A DNA stretch of 64,000 bases from Paenibacillus lignilyticus (GTDB lineage: Bacteria; Bacillota; Bacilli; Paenibacillales; Paenibacillaceae). The first letter of the stretch is position 1. Every line of letters begins with the position of its first letter. The stretch lies in NCBI RefSeq assembly GCF_017942085.1, contig NZ_JAGKSP010000013.1, forward strand, positions 62,001-126,000, read 5' to 3'. Below are positions 16,515-24,011 of this stretch, one piece after another. The position numbers were made by a program, and so were the translations under genes. The notes below the pieces were generated by a model that was given only the letters and a program-made list of their open reading frames with translations, searched no databases and was not told where the DNA came from.

Positions 16515-17381
16515 ATGGCATCTATTTATCCTTTTGTACGATTCTCCATTCGGGTACCGATACGGCCGGAAACTAGGTTTGCTTACCGGATCTGTTACGT
16601 CCCTTCTCTTTATTTTATCGAATCCGGCAGTGCCCGCGTGCTGTACGAGGATGGCGCATTTATCCGGCTGCCGGCCGGCACGCTGTTCTCATTAAAGCCG
16701 GGTATTTCGCATACGTGGGAAGTCGATCCGGACAGCCCTCCTTTTGCGTTCCTGTGCGTGTTCTTCGAATGGTCGTATCGGCCAAAGCCGATGGCGAAGG
16801 TTACCGGAGACCTTCTGTGCCTGAGTGCTGAGAAACACGATCCCGAGATGCTTGATGAGCCGTTGGACACGGGCATTCCCGAATGTCTCACAGTGGACGC
16901 GCACGGCTACTGGAAAGGACTGTTTGAAGCCGTATCCACCGATTACAACGTACTCCATCACGAGAATTACCCGGAGAGTCTCGCCATTAACGGCCATTTT
17001 CAATTGCTGCTTCATCAGCTCTATCAGCTCGCACGGCGCAAGAACGATGCAACCGATCCGCGTATCGCAAAGATTAAGGCATACATGGACATGAATGCCG
17101 GGGGAGAATACGGCGATATCGACCTGTGGGCAGAGACGCTCGGTCTGAGCCGCGGCCACTTCCATGCGTTATTCAGCACCCATACCGGCTTTACGCCGAA
17201 GCGGTATTGGAACCGGCGGCGCATCGATAAAGCCCGGAACGATCTTAGCGGTACGAACGATTCCGTCACTGTGATCGCCGAACGATACGGTTTTTCTTCC
17301 GTTCACGCCTTCACCAAGCTGTTCCGCCAAACTGTCGGCATTTCTCCAACTGATTATCGGAAGCAAAGTCGATTGATTTAA
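16515..17381 (+). CDS. AraC-family transcriptional regulator with cupin-type N-terminal domain
   Basis: A 288-residue regulator. The N-terminal about 150 residues form an AraC-binding cupin (GSARVLYEDGAFIRLPAGTLF then PGISHTWEV). The C-terminal about 100 residues form two helix-turn-helix motifs (LWAETLGLSRGHFHALFSTHTGFTPKRYW and VTVIAERYGFSSVHAFTKLF), ending in the typical SPTDYRKQ. I favour the ATG at 16515 because AGGA lies 8 nt upstream; an ATG at 16506 and a TTG at 16497 are alternatives. It is divergent from the dioxygenase gene with about 140 bp between them, the standard arrangement for a local regulator. Confidence 0.88.
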   Translation: MASIYPFVRFSIRVPIRPETRFAYRICYVPSLYFIESGSARVLYEDGAFIRLPAGTLFSLKPGISHTWEVDPDSPPFAFLCVFFEWSYRPKPMAKVTGDLLCLSAEKHDPEMLDEPLDTGIPECLTVDAHGYWKGLFEAVSTDYNVLHHENYPESLAINGHFQLLLHQLYQLARRKNDATDPRIAKIKAYMDMNAGGEYGDIDLWAETLGLSRGHFHALFSTHTGFTPKRYWNRRRIDKARNDLSGTNDSVTVIAERYGFSSVHAFTKLFRQTVGISPTDYRKQSRLI

Positions 17382-17387
17382 AAGCAA

Positions 17388-17409
17388 GGAGCCCTCAAAA
17401 TGTGGCTCC
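17388..17409 (-). terminator. Weak terminator-like hairpin between convergent genes
   Basis: GGAGCC pairs with GGCTCC around a 10-nt loop. On the minus strand it is followed by TTGCTTTT, on the plus strand by no T-run. It fits the end of the SIS-domain transcript but the stem is only 6 bp. Confidence 0.4.
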
Positions 17410-17444
17410 CGAAAAGGCTTGTAATTTCCAATAAGCACGGCACA

Positions 17445-18176
17445 TTAAAGATAACGTATCCGACTCCGATAGCGATCAATGAGCTTCTGGTTGTGCCCAT
17501 CTCCCCCATCCCGGTTGGCACTTATTAATACCGGCGGCTTATATCCGCTCGTTTGCAGCACCTCAACAATGGCCACGGTAAGCGCTTGGATGAGCGCTAT
17601 GCCGCCGATCGTCGATGTCGCTCCCATCTTTTGCCCGCCGTCATCGTATGACAATACGGCATCCCCGTATACGCCGCAATTGTCAAGCACGATGTCGGCG
17701 ACTTCATGTAGTTTCATGCCGCTCTCATGGCGTGATGTCGTCTTCATCGAATGGTCCATGTTGGTCAACGCGACGACGTACAGGCCTCGCTGCTTGCAAG
17801 CAAGAGCCACTTCAATCGGAACAGCGTTTATGCCGGAATTGGATACGACGACGATGACTTCACCAGGGCGTAGATCATAACCGGTCAGCAGCACCTCGGC
17901 GTAGCCCGGCAGCCTTTCCAATAAAGTAGCTCTTCCGATATTCAGCTCCATTAGGGATGGCTCCAGCATCGCATTCACACAGGCGAGACCCCCGGCACGA
18001 TGAAAGACATCCTCCGCGATCATATGGGAGTGTCCGCTCCCAAACACGTGCATGATTCCGCCCGCTGCGATCGATTCCGCGATTTTACCTGCGATTTCCG
18101 TTATCTTCCCTCGTTGCGTTTCGAGAATGTAATCGAGTTGTTCTTGTACGACTCGGATATATTGATCCAGTAATAT
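17445..18176 (-). CDS. SIS-domain sugar-phosphate-binding protein (UPF0309-like), apparent ATA start codon
   Basis: A sugar isomerase (SIS) fold with the phosphosugar-binding segment VFGSGHSHMIAEDVFHRAGG and EVIVVVSNSGINAVPIEVA. The first ATG in frame is at 18053, but that would remove a clearly coding N-terminal helix (LDQYIRVVQEQLDYILETQ) usual in this family. Extending upstream reaches ATA at 18176, exactly 7 nt after GAGGTG and 2 nt from the stop of the ROK gene, where an ATG would be expected. The simplest reading is an ATG-to-ATA change of the native start; the CTG at 18170 is another candidate. With the full N-terminus it is 243 residues, the usual size. Context suggests amino-sugar or inositol-type sugar metabolism. 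Confidence 0.75.
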   Translation of the reverse strand: MLLDQYIRVVQEQLDYILETQRGKITEIAGKIAESIAAGGIMHVFGSGHSHMIAEDVFHRAGGLACVNAMLEPSLMELNIGRATLLERLPGYAEVLLTGYDLRPGEVIVVVSNSGINAVPIEVALACKQRGLYVVALTNMDHSMKTTSRHESGMKLHEVADIVLDNCGVYGDAVLSYDDGGQKMGATSTIGGIALIQALTVAIVEVLQTSGYKPPVLISANRDGGDGHNQKLIDRYRSRIRYL

Positions 18177-18177
18177 C

Positions 18178-18687
18178 TCAGTTCACCTCGTTTTCAAAAC
18201 TCAGCAGCAGCGCAGCAGCGCCTATAATACCGGCAGTTGTAGGAAACGCAGCTTGCGCGATATGAACATTCAGCATATTCGAGGACGGTATTCGTTCCAT
18301 GACTGTCTTTCGCACCGGATCGAGCAGTATCCGGTCCGCTTGGCTGAAACCTCCACCGATGATGACGTTTCCTACACCGAAAAGCTGCATAATTGCCGCG
18401 AGCGGAACCTGATGCCAGCCCAGATTCACGGCATCATTCACGATGCCTCGGCCCGAATCCACGATTCCTGGAGAAGCGATTCCCACACCTGCCAATCGAT
18501 CCTTTTCCGTCCCCAGCGTCAAGATAAAATTAGCGACCTGTTGGCTAATGAAAGCAAGATCTGCCTTATTATCCTCTCCTAGAGGCAAGGGAATCGAATA
18601 ATCGGCAATGATTTGTCCTCGGCTGCTTACAAGCCCCATCTTCAAATTGGTTCCGCCGATATCGACACCGATGGCCATTCTTTCCAT
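18178..18687 (-). pseudogene. ROK-family sugar kinase with a large internal in-frame deletion
   Basis: Only 169 residues, whereas ROK kinases have about 300. The N-terminal ATP-binding motif is intact (IGVDIGGTNLKMG), as are GVGIASPGIVDSGRGIVNDA and LGWHQVPL. After IMQLFGV the sequence jumps directly to the C-terminal NVIIGGGFSQADRILLDPV. The whole centre is missing, about 130-140 residues, including the catalytic DNDANAA-type Asp, the TLGTGIGGG loop and the zinc-binding GH...CGCGxxGC motif. The frame is preserved, so a stable protein could still be made, but it cannot be a working sugar kinase. It lies between the Gfo/Idh/MocA and SIS genes in one operon. Confidence 0.85.
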
Positions 18688-18751
18688 TGGCTGCCCCCTC
18701 TTGTTCCCCTTGGACGCAATAGCAGTTCCGAAGGCATATCCACGGCACGCG

Positions 18752-20038
18752 TCATGCTTTTGTTAATGCCAACGTTCTCAACTCCGCGATATAATCGCGC
18801 ATCGATATCGTACGGCCTTCCACCCTCGATTTCTCCGCGGCGAAGGCGATCAGATGGCTTTGCACGGATTCCTTCGCACCTGTTCGCCCTTTCTCCTTGC
18901 CATCGCTTTGAACGAGTCGGACGAAATCGCGCATAATATTCGTGTCTCCCCCGCCATGCCCCGTGATTTCGGTGTCGAGGTGAACGGTTTCCGTCTCCCG
19001 GGTTACAAAGCTCGTCACCTCGATGACGTTCTTCTCCATGTCCGCCCGAATTTGGCCGTGCGTCCCCATCAACTTCACTGAACGGCCTCCTTCGAACGTG
19101 AACGCGCTCATGGTAAATGCAACGGTTACGCCGCCGGCAAACTCCAGATTTACGACTTGATGGTCGACCACATTATTATCGCAATGGAAGACGCAGCGGC
19201 CGTAAGGACCATCCTTTAAAGCTTCTAGTACGCCTTCGTCACTCGTATCGTTGCTGACGATAGATCGCAGAATTGCGGCGGCCCAGTCATCCCTTTCAAT
19301 GTACATTTTAGGTGCGTAATAGGGGCAGGAATCTTGTACGGGGCAACCGTCCAAGCAGCGCAGCGGCGCGCCTTCAGGCGCATTCTCTTCGCGGAAATAG
19401 GTTAACGAGCCGAAGGAAGACACTTTGGCGCATTCCTCGTCGACCAACCATTGCAGGATGTCCATATCGTGGCAGCTTTTCGCGAGAATCATCGGGCTGG
19501 ATTCTTCGGCGTTTCTCCAATTACCTCTAACGAAGCTGTGCGCTTGGTGCCGGTGCTCGACGTTTTCGGTATGCTGAATCGAGACGAGCTTGCCAATCCG
19601 GCCATCTGAAATGAGCTTCTTGATCTCTGCGAAAAAGTCCGTATACCGGAGCACATGGCAGATCGAAAGCACCCGGTTAAACCGCTCGGCATATTCGCCC
19701 ATGATGAAGCACTCCAGCGGGTCCGGCGACATCGGCTTTTCCAGCAGGACGTGGTATCCCTTCTCAAGAGCCTGAAGCGTAGGCTCGAAGTGCATTTTGT
19801 CTTGCGTGCAAATCAGAATGGCGTCCGCGAGTCGAGGTCCCGCGAGCAGCTCTTCCCAGCTCGAATAACAGCTTTGTTCCGGAAGGTTATGCTCCTGCCG
19901 GAAACGCTCCCGGCGTCCGGAATCCGCGTCCGCGACGGCAACGAAATTAATTTCCTCTGAATGGCTCAGTGCGTAGGGAGCGTATGCTCCCGCTCCTCTT
20001 TGTCCGGCTCCGATCAAGGCCGCTGTAATTGGTTTCAT
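18752..20038 (-). CDS. Gfo/Idh/MocA-family NAD(P)-dependent sugar dehydrogenase
   Basis: A 428-residue protein. The N-terminal Rossmann fold opens with LIGAGQRGAGAYAPYA, and the family motif EKPMS (LLEKPMSPDP) provides the catalytic Lys near residue 100. The C-terminal alpha/beta domain has HDMDILQWLV. A Cys cluster (CLDGCPVQDSCPYY) near residue 225 is common in a Paenibacillus-type subgroup. The enzyme probably oxidises or reduces a cyclic sugar or inositol. GGAGGAG precedes the ATG. It heads the segment Gfo/Idh/MocA, ROK remnant, SIS protein, separated from the upstream binding-protein gene by a strong terminator, so it may depend on read-through or its own promoter. Confidence 0.92.
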   Translation of the reverse strand: MKPITAALIGAGQRGAGAYAPYALSHSEEINFVAVADADSGRRERFRQEHNLPEQSCYSSWEELLAGPRLADAILICTQDKMHFEPTLQALEKGYHVLLEKPMSPDPLECFIMGEYAERFNRVLSICHVLRYTDFFAEIKKLISDGRIGKLVSIQHTENVEHRHQAHSFVRGNWRNAEESSPMILAKSCHDMDILQWLVDEECAKVSSFGSLTYFREENAPEGAPLRCLDGCPVQDSCPYYAPKMYIERDDWAAAILRSIVSNDTSDEGVLEALKDGPYGRCVFHCDNNVVDHQVVNLEFAGGVTVAFTMSAFTFEGGRSVKLMGTHGQIRADMEKNVIEVTSFVTRETETVHLDTEITGHGGGDTNIMRDFVRLVQSDGKEKGRTGAKESVQSHLIAFAAEKSRVEGRTISMRDYIAELRTLALTKA

Positions 20039-20087
20039 TAAAAAGTTCTCTCCTCCATGCTGACATTGCCATCATCGTTTTCGTAGT

Positions 20088-20121
20088 AAAAAAGGGAACC
20101 TCCCGAGCAGAAGTTCCCTTT
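20088..20121 (-). terminator. Terminator after the second importer's binding protein
   Basis: On the minus strand AAGGGAAC pairs with GTTCCCTT (8 bp), followed by six T. It lies 17 bp after the stop codon of the binding-protein gene and upstream of the dehydrogenase gene. Confidence 0.85.
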
Positions 20122-20137
20122 CTCCGTCTTATTTCAC

Positions 20138-21778
20138 TTACTTATTAGCCGCTTTCCATTCATCCAACTGTTTCTGCTTCTCGGCAATGATTTTATCCGC
20201 CCCGGCGCCTTTAAGCTTGTCGATGAATTTAGGCAAATATTTGTCCGGATCGACGGAGCCCGAAGACAAGGCTTTGTACATTTCTTCGATGACCGCGTCG
20301 ACGTTCGCTTTCTCAGACTTGACCGGGGTAAAGTCGAACACGAAGCCCAAAGCATTGGAAGGAGTCGCGTTTTTATTCAGATTAATCCATAATTGATTGC
20401 CTTTGTCGTCTTTAACGGCTTCAGGCTTATCGGTCGACAGGTAATAGGCGTTGCCCATATAACCGAACTCCCAACCGGCCCACAGGAGGTAGCCGCTGTC
20501 TTTGGCCAATTCAATTTGGTTGTCGCCGATTTTCGTGTAGTGCTTGCCTTCGACGCCCCAGTCCATGACGTTATAGATTTCTTTGTCGGTGTTCAGAAGA
20601 TTGATGAACATCATCGCTCTTTCTTTGTTTTTGGACGTCACGGAAATGGCCGTATTGGTTGCAGCTGCTTTATCCGTCGTAAGCAACGGTTGCACGAATT
20701 TGAAATCGTAAGATTCGGCTGCCGGATTCTGTATAGACATCCTTCCCGCAGGCATGGATCCGTAAGCGTCTTGGAAATCGATTGAATCCAGATCGATCTG
20801 ACCGATCTGCAAGGCGACTTTGCCGGCCTTAAGGTCCGCGTTCGCGTCCCTTGTCGCCGCGTCTTTCATGATATAGCCCTTCTTAAACCAATCGCGCATC
20901 AACGTGACGTACGCTTTGAACTCCGGCGTATCGTACTGGTTGACAACCTTCATGCTGCCATCGTTCAAATAAATGTAACCTGGCGTTTTCGCATCGCCGA
21001 GCGCTTCCATCCCGAAGATCGGCGGTCCCATCAAGAAGGCGTCTTGCCAGCTCCACGGAATTTGATCGGGTTCGTTTTTCTTGATGGTGTCTAGAAACGG
21101 AGTCAGATCAGATAAGCTCTTAACGGACTTCCAATCGAGGTTATACTTGTCCGCAAGCGATTTTTTAATTTGGTAACCGTATCCGGCGGTTGCTTGTTGG
21201 AAGTTCGGCACAGCGTACACTTCGCCTTTGACGGTGACCGCTTTCCAGAAAATATCCGGGACGATCGTTCTAAGATCAGGCGCATATTGATCGATGAGAT
21301 CGTTCATCGGAACGAACGCGTTTTTGGCGACGTTCTGGAAGTAATTGTTGCTCCATGTGGCGGTAAAGGCAAGGTCGTACGGTTCGCCGGAAGCCATCAT
21401 GACGTTCATTTTCTCGTCGTACGCCGCCCAATCGATAAGTTTAAGACGGATCGTTGCGTTAATCTTTGGCTTAACGAGGCGATTCAGTTCATCTTCTACC
21501 AATTGGATATCCTTCTGAGGTGTATTAGGGAAATAATAAGTCAGCTCAACAGGCTCCAGCTCTTTCGCCGGTTCCGTCGTTGTGTTCTCGGAAGTCGTTG
21601 TGTTCTCGGAAGTCGACGCGGAATCCGAAGCTGCCGGCGCCGCAGCATTTTCGCTTGTGTTCGTGCTAGCGCCTTGGTTCGTCGAATTGCCGCCGTTGCT
21701 GCCGCATCCGGTAAGTACAATAGCGAGTGATAGAAGCGATGTTAGAACTGTTCCTGCCACTTTCTTCTTAATCGTCAT
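20138..21778 (-). CDS. Sugar ABC transporter substrate-binding lipoprotein (LplA/LipO type)
   Basis: The start is the ATG at 21778 with GGAGGT upstream. The signal peptide ends in a lipobox with Cys at residue 26 (VLTGCGSNGG). An Asn/Ser/Thr/Glu linker of about 50 residues contains a recent 18-bp tandem duplication. The rest is a large sugar-binding protein, ending in a DUF3502-like segment (GFVFDFTPVKSEKANV ... AGADKIIAEKQKQLDEW). It closely parallels the 9243-10814 protein in architecture. It is the third gene of the second importer, after the two permeases. Its substrate is unknown; the neighbouring dehydrogenase and SIS protein suggest a monosaccharide derivative. Confidence 0.92.
   Translation of the reverse strand: MTIKKKVAGTVLTSLLSLAIVLTGCGSNGGNSTNQGASTNTSENAAAPAASDSASTSENTTTSENTTTEPAKELEPVELTYYFPNTPQKDIQLVEDELNRLVKPKINATIRLKLIDWAAYDEKMNVMMASGEPYDLAFTATWSNNYFQNVAKNAFVPMNDLIDQYAPDLRTIVPDIFWKAVTVKGEVYAVPNFQQATAGYGYQIKKSLADKYNLDWKSVKSLSDLTPFLDTIKKNEPDQIPWSWQDAFLMGPPIFGMEALGDAKTPGYIYLNDGSMKVVNQYDTPEFKAYVTLMRDWFKKGYIMKDAATRDANADLKAGKVALQIGQIDLDSIDFQDAYGSMPAGRMSIQNPAAESYDFKFVQPLLTTDKAAATNTAISVTSKNKERAMMFINLLNTDKEIYNVMDWGVEGKHYTKIGDNQIELAKDSGYLLWAGWEFGYMGNAYYLSTDKPEAVKDDKGNQLWINLNKNATPSNALGFVFDFTPVKSEKANVDAVIEEMYKALSSGSVDPDKYLPKFIDKLKGAGADKIIAEKQKQLDEWKAANK
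21576..21611. repeat. Perfect 18-bp tandem duplication in a lipoprotein linker
   Basis: Units 21576-21593 and 21594-21611 are identical and encode a repeated Ser-Glu-Asn-Thr-Thr stretch in the flexible linker after the lipobox. Probably a recent slippage event with no functional cost. Confidence 0.85.
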
Positions 21779-21807
21779 TGCTGATCTGACCTCCATTTTT
21801 TTATGTG

Positions 21808-21836
21808 TATGCTAAACGGGCGCATTGCCCGGCATA
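21808..21836 (-). other. Intercistronic stem-loop between permease and binding-protein genes
   Basis: CGGGC and GCCCG form a stem around a 5-nt loop, extended by TATGC/GCATA with a 4-nt bulge. It sits in the 66-bp gap just upstream of the binding-protein ribosome site. It could protect the 5' end of a processed, binding-protein-specific message. Confidence 0.5.
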
Positions 21837-21844
21837 GCCATGCT

Positions 21845-22714
21845 TTAGGCTTTAACGGCGCCCAGCGTCAACCCTTTGACGAAATATCTCTGCAATAAGG
21901 GGTATGCCACCACGATAGGTCCTACTGCCATGATGCAGGTGGCCATTCTGGCCGTCTCGCTCGGTATCGTGACTGCCATTTTCTCTCCGAACGCGGTTCC
22001 TTGCAAATAAGCGATATTATTCATGATGGACTGAAGGAGGTACTGGAGCGAATACAGCCTGCCATCCTCAATGAAGAGGGCGCTCGTAAACCAATCATTC
22101 CAGAAAAACACCGCAGTCATTAGCCCAATCGTAGCGAATACAGGCGTCGATAGGGGAACAACCATCTTGATAAACGTGTTAAACTCGCCCGACCCGTCAA
22201 TCCTAGCTGACTCTATGATGGAATCCGGAATACCGATGAAGAAATTTCGCATGATGAGCACGTTTATCGAAGAGACGAGATACGGGACGAATAGCACGAA
22301 CAACGTGTTTTTCAGATGAAGGTATTTCGTGATTAGGATGTACCAGGGCACAAGTCCGCCGCTAAACAGCATGCAGAACACCACAAGAAAAGCGACGATA
22401 TGCCGATACTTGACTTCTTTTCTCGAGAGTCCGTAAGCAAGCATGGACGAGAGGATCAGATGCAGAATCGTTCCCGCCAAAGTGGCGATCGTCGTGACCC
22501 CATACGCCTGCAAGATGGGCGACGATCCGAATAGGATATATTCATAAGCTTGGAAGCTGAAATCCACCGGAAGAATGTGATAGCCGGTCCTAAAGATGGA
22601 CTCTTCATCAGACAACGAGATGGAAAGAACGACAAGCAGCGGAATGACGCACAAGGCGGAGTAGATCAGAAAAATCGCGTTCACGGATAATTTAAATAGA
22701 ATGGGCTGTTTCAT
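21845..22714 (-). CDS. Sugar ABC transporter permease, YtcP type
   Basis: A 289-residue CUT1 permease with about six membrane helices. The EAA loop is SIIESARIDGSGEFNTFIKMVVPLSTPVFA and the C-terminus YFVKGLTLGAVKA is typical. Ten bp separate it from the partner permease gene upstream. It forms the channel of the second importer with the 22725-23711 product. Confidence 0.93.
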   Translation of the reverse strand: MKQPILFKLSVNAIFLIYSALCVIPLLVVLSISLSDEESIFRTGYHILPVDFSFQAYEYILFGSSPILQAYGVTTIATLAGTILHLILSSMLAYGLSRKEVKYRHIVAFLVVFCMLFSGGLVPWYILITKYLHLKNTLFVLFVPYLVSSINVLIMRNFFIGIPDSIIESARIDGSGEFNTFIKMVVPLSTPVFATIGLMTAVFFWNDWFTSALFIEDGRLYSLQYLLQSIMNNIAYLQGTAFGEKMAVTIPSETARMATCIMAVGPIVVAYPLLQRYFVKGLTLGAVKA

Positions 22715-22724
22715 CTTTAGCCTC

Positions 22725-23711
22725 CTAGAACAAAGCGCTGTCGCGGTCGTATTTTCGAATGATCCAGTTCGACACGATAATGAGCACGAATCCGACGCAA
22801 TTCTGATAGAATCCGATCGCGGAGGACATGCCGAAGTCGTTCATCCCTCGCAAAGCACGATAGACGTAAGTGTCGATGACATTGGTCGCGCTGAACAAGA
22901 TCCCCTGGTCCTTCGGAAGGGTATAAAACATTCCCCAATCCCCAAAAGCCGCATAGAAGATTTTTCCCGCCTGCAGGAGCACCAAAATAATCGTTATCGG
23001 AGTCAGCATCGGTACCGTAATCTTAAGGGCTTGCTGAAATCTGCTCGCGCCATCGATCTTCGCGGCCTCATAATACTCCGGCGAGATCGTCGTAATGCCG
23101 GCTGCGAAGAAAACCGCGAAATACCCCACGTTTTTCCAAATATAAGCGGCCGGCAAGATAAACCTCCAATATGACGGTTCAAAGTACCAATCGATCGGTT
23201 CCCCATGAAAGTAAACGATCATTTTATTAAGGATTCCGTTATCCGTGCTCAGAAACGCATACAGTAAATAGCTGCCGACTACCCAGGATAAGAAGAAGGG
23301 CAGCAAGATCGCGCTTTTGTACGCGCCGGCAAAATGCCGATTGCCGATTTCGTTAAGCAGAATCGCGGCCACCAACCCGAGGCCGATCCCCGTTACGAGG
23401 AATATTCCATTATAGAAGAGCGTGTTAAACGTTACTTGAAAGAACGCCTCCGATTGAAAGAAGAACTTGAAATTGCTTAGCCCGACCCACTTGCTGCCCC
23501 ATATTCCTTTGATCGGATCGAATTCTTTAAACGCGATCACGGCTCCGAACATCGGGAGGTAGAAGAATAGAAGGATAAACAGTAACCCCGGAAGCATCAT
23601 GGCGTAAATCGTTTTGTTTTTGACGAGTTCACCAATGACCGGCCATCGATTCAGACTTATTCTATTGGTTTTTGTTTTTGGCGGCTGCAGGGCCTTCACC
23701 ACTCTTTCCAT
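22725..23711 (-). CDS. Sugar ABC transporter permease, LplB type
   Basis: A CUT1 permease of about 328 residues. I favour the ATG at 23711, 10 nt after GGAGG; the ATG at 23717 is too close to that site and starts further upstream lack one. The LplB opening (IYAMMLPGLLFILLFFYLPM, FKEFDPIKGIWGSKW) and the EAA loop (YYEAAKIDGASRFQQALKITVPML) are clear. It is the first gene of the second importer operon and is divergent from the membrane AraC regulator at 24012. Confidence 0.92.
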   Translation of the reverse strand: MERVVKALQPPKTKTNRISLNRWPVIGELVKNKTIYAMMLPGLLFILLFFYLPMFGAVIAFKEFDPIKGIWGSKWVGLSNFKFFFQSEAFFQVTFNTLFYNGIFLVTGIGLGLVAAILLNEIGNRHFAGAYKSAILLPFFLSWVVGSYLLYAFLSTDNGILNKMIVYFHGEPIDWYFEPSYWRFILPAAYIWKNVGYFAVFFAAGITTISPEYYEAAKIDGASRFQQALKITVPMLTPITIILVLLQAGKIFYAAFGDWGMFYTLPKDQGILFSATNVIDTYVYRALRGMNDFGMSSAIGFYQNCVGFVLIIVSNWIIRKYDRDSALF

Positions 23712-23821
23712 CGCCATTTCTCCTCCGTTTCCATTTCGTAACCCGATCATAATTCTCGTGGCCGCTATTGAAAACAATGAATAATGATCAAATCAACGAT
23801 TTTTCGATATGAGCCGCACAG

Positions 23822-23860
23822 AAAAAAGGGGCGGTCAACGAAAACCGCTTCGTCCACCCC
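23822..23860 (-). promoter_or_regulatory. Terminator-like hairpin in the leader of the second importer operon
   Basis: On the minus strand a GCGGT/ACCGC stem, with flanking GGGG and CCCC interrupted by a bulge, is followed by CCCTTTTTT. No minus-strand gene lies upstream of it, since the next gene is on the plus strand. It is therefore either a leader attenuator about 110 nt before the permease gene or a block on antisense transcription. No riboswitch or T-box pattern is visible. Confidence 0.35.
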
Positions 23861-23942
23861 GTCAAATGCCGACCGTCCGAACTACGAAAAATGGGTTTTT
23901 CTCTAAATAAACAAGAAACGGAGGGAAATCCAAGCGTAAACC

Positions 23943-23987
23943 TGTTTCGGCCAATCCGATTTTGATACAATTTAGAAAGCGTTTACT
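23943..23987 (+). promoter_or_regulatory. Promoter and overlapping cre-like site of the membrane AraC regulator
   Basis: A weak -35 (TGTTTC, 23943-23948) and -10 (TACAAT, 23966-23971) are 17 bp apart. TAGAAAGCGTTTACT at 23973-23987 matches the CcpA consensus at all but one position and covers the expected transcription start near 23978. The sensor gene is therefore probably repressed by preferred carbon sources. Confidence 0.5.
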
Positions 23988-24011
23988 TTAGGCAAAGGTG
24001 GCCCTGACTGC

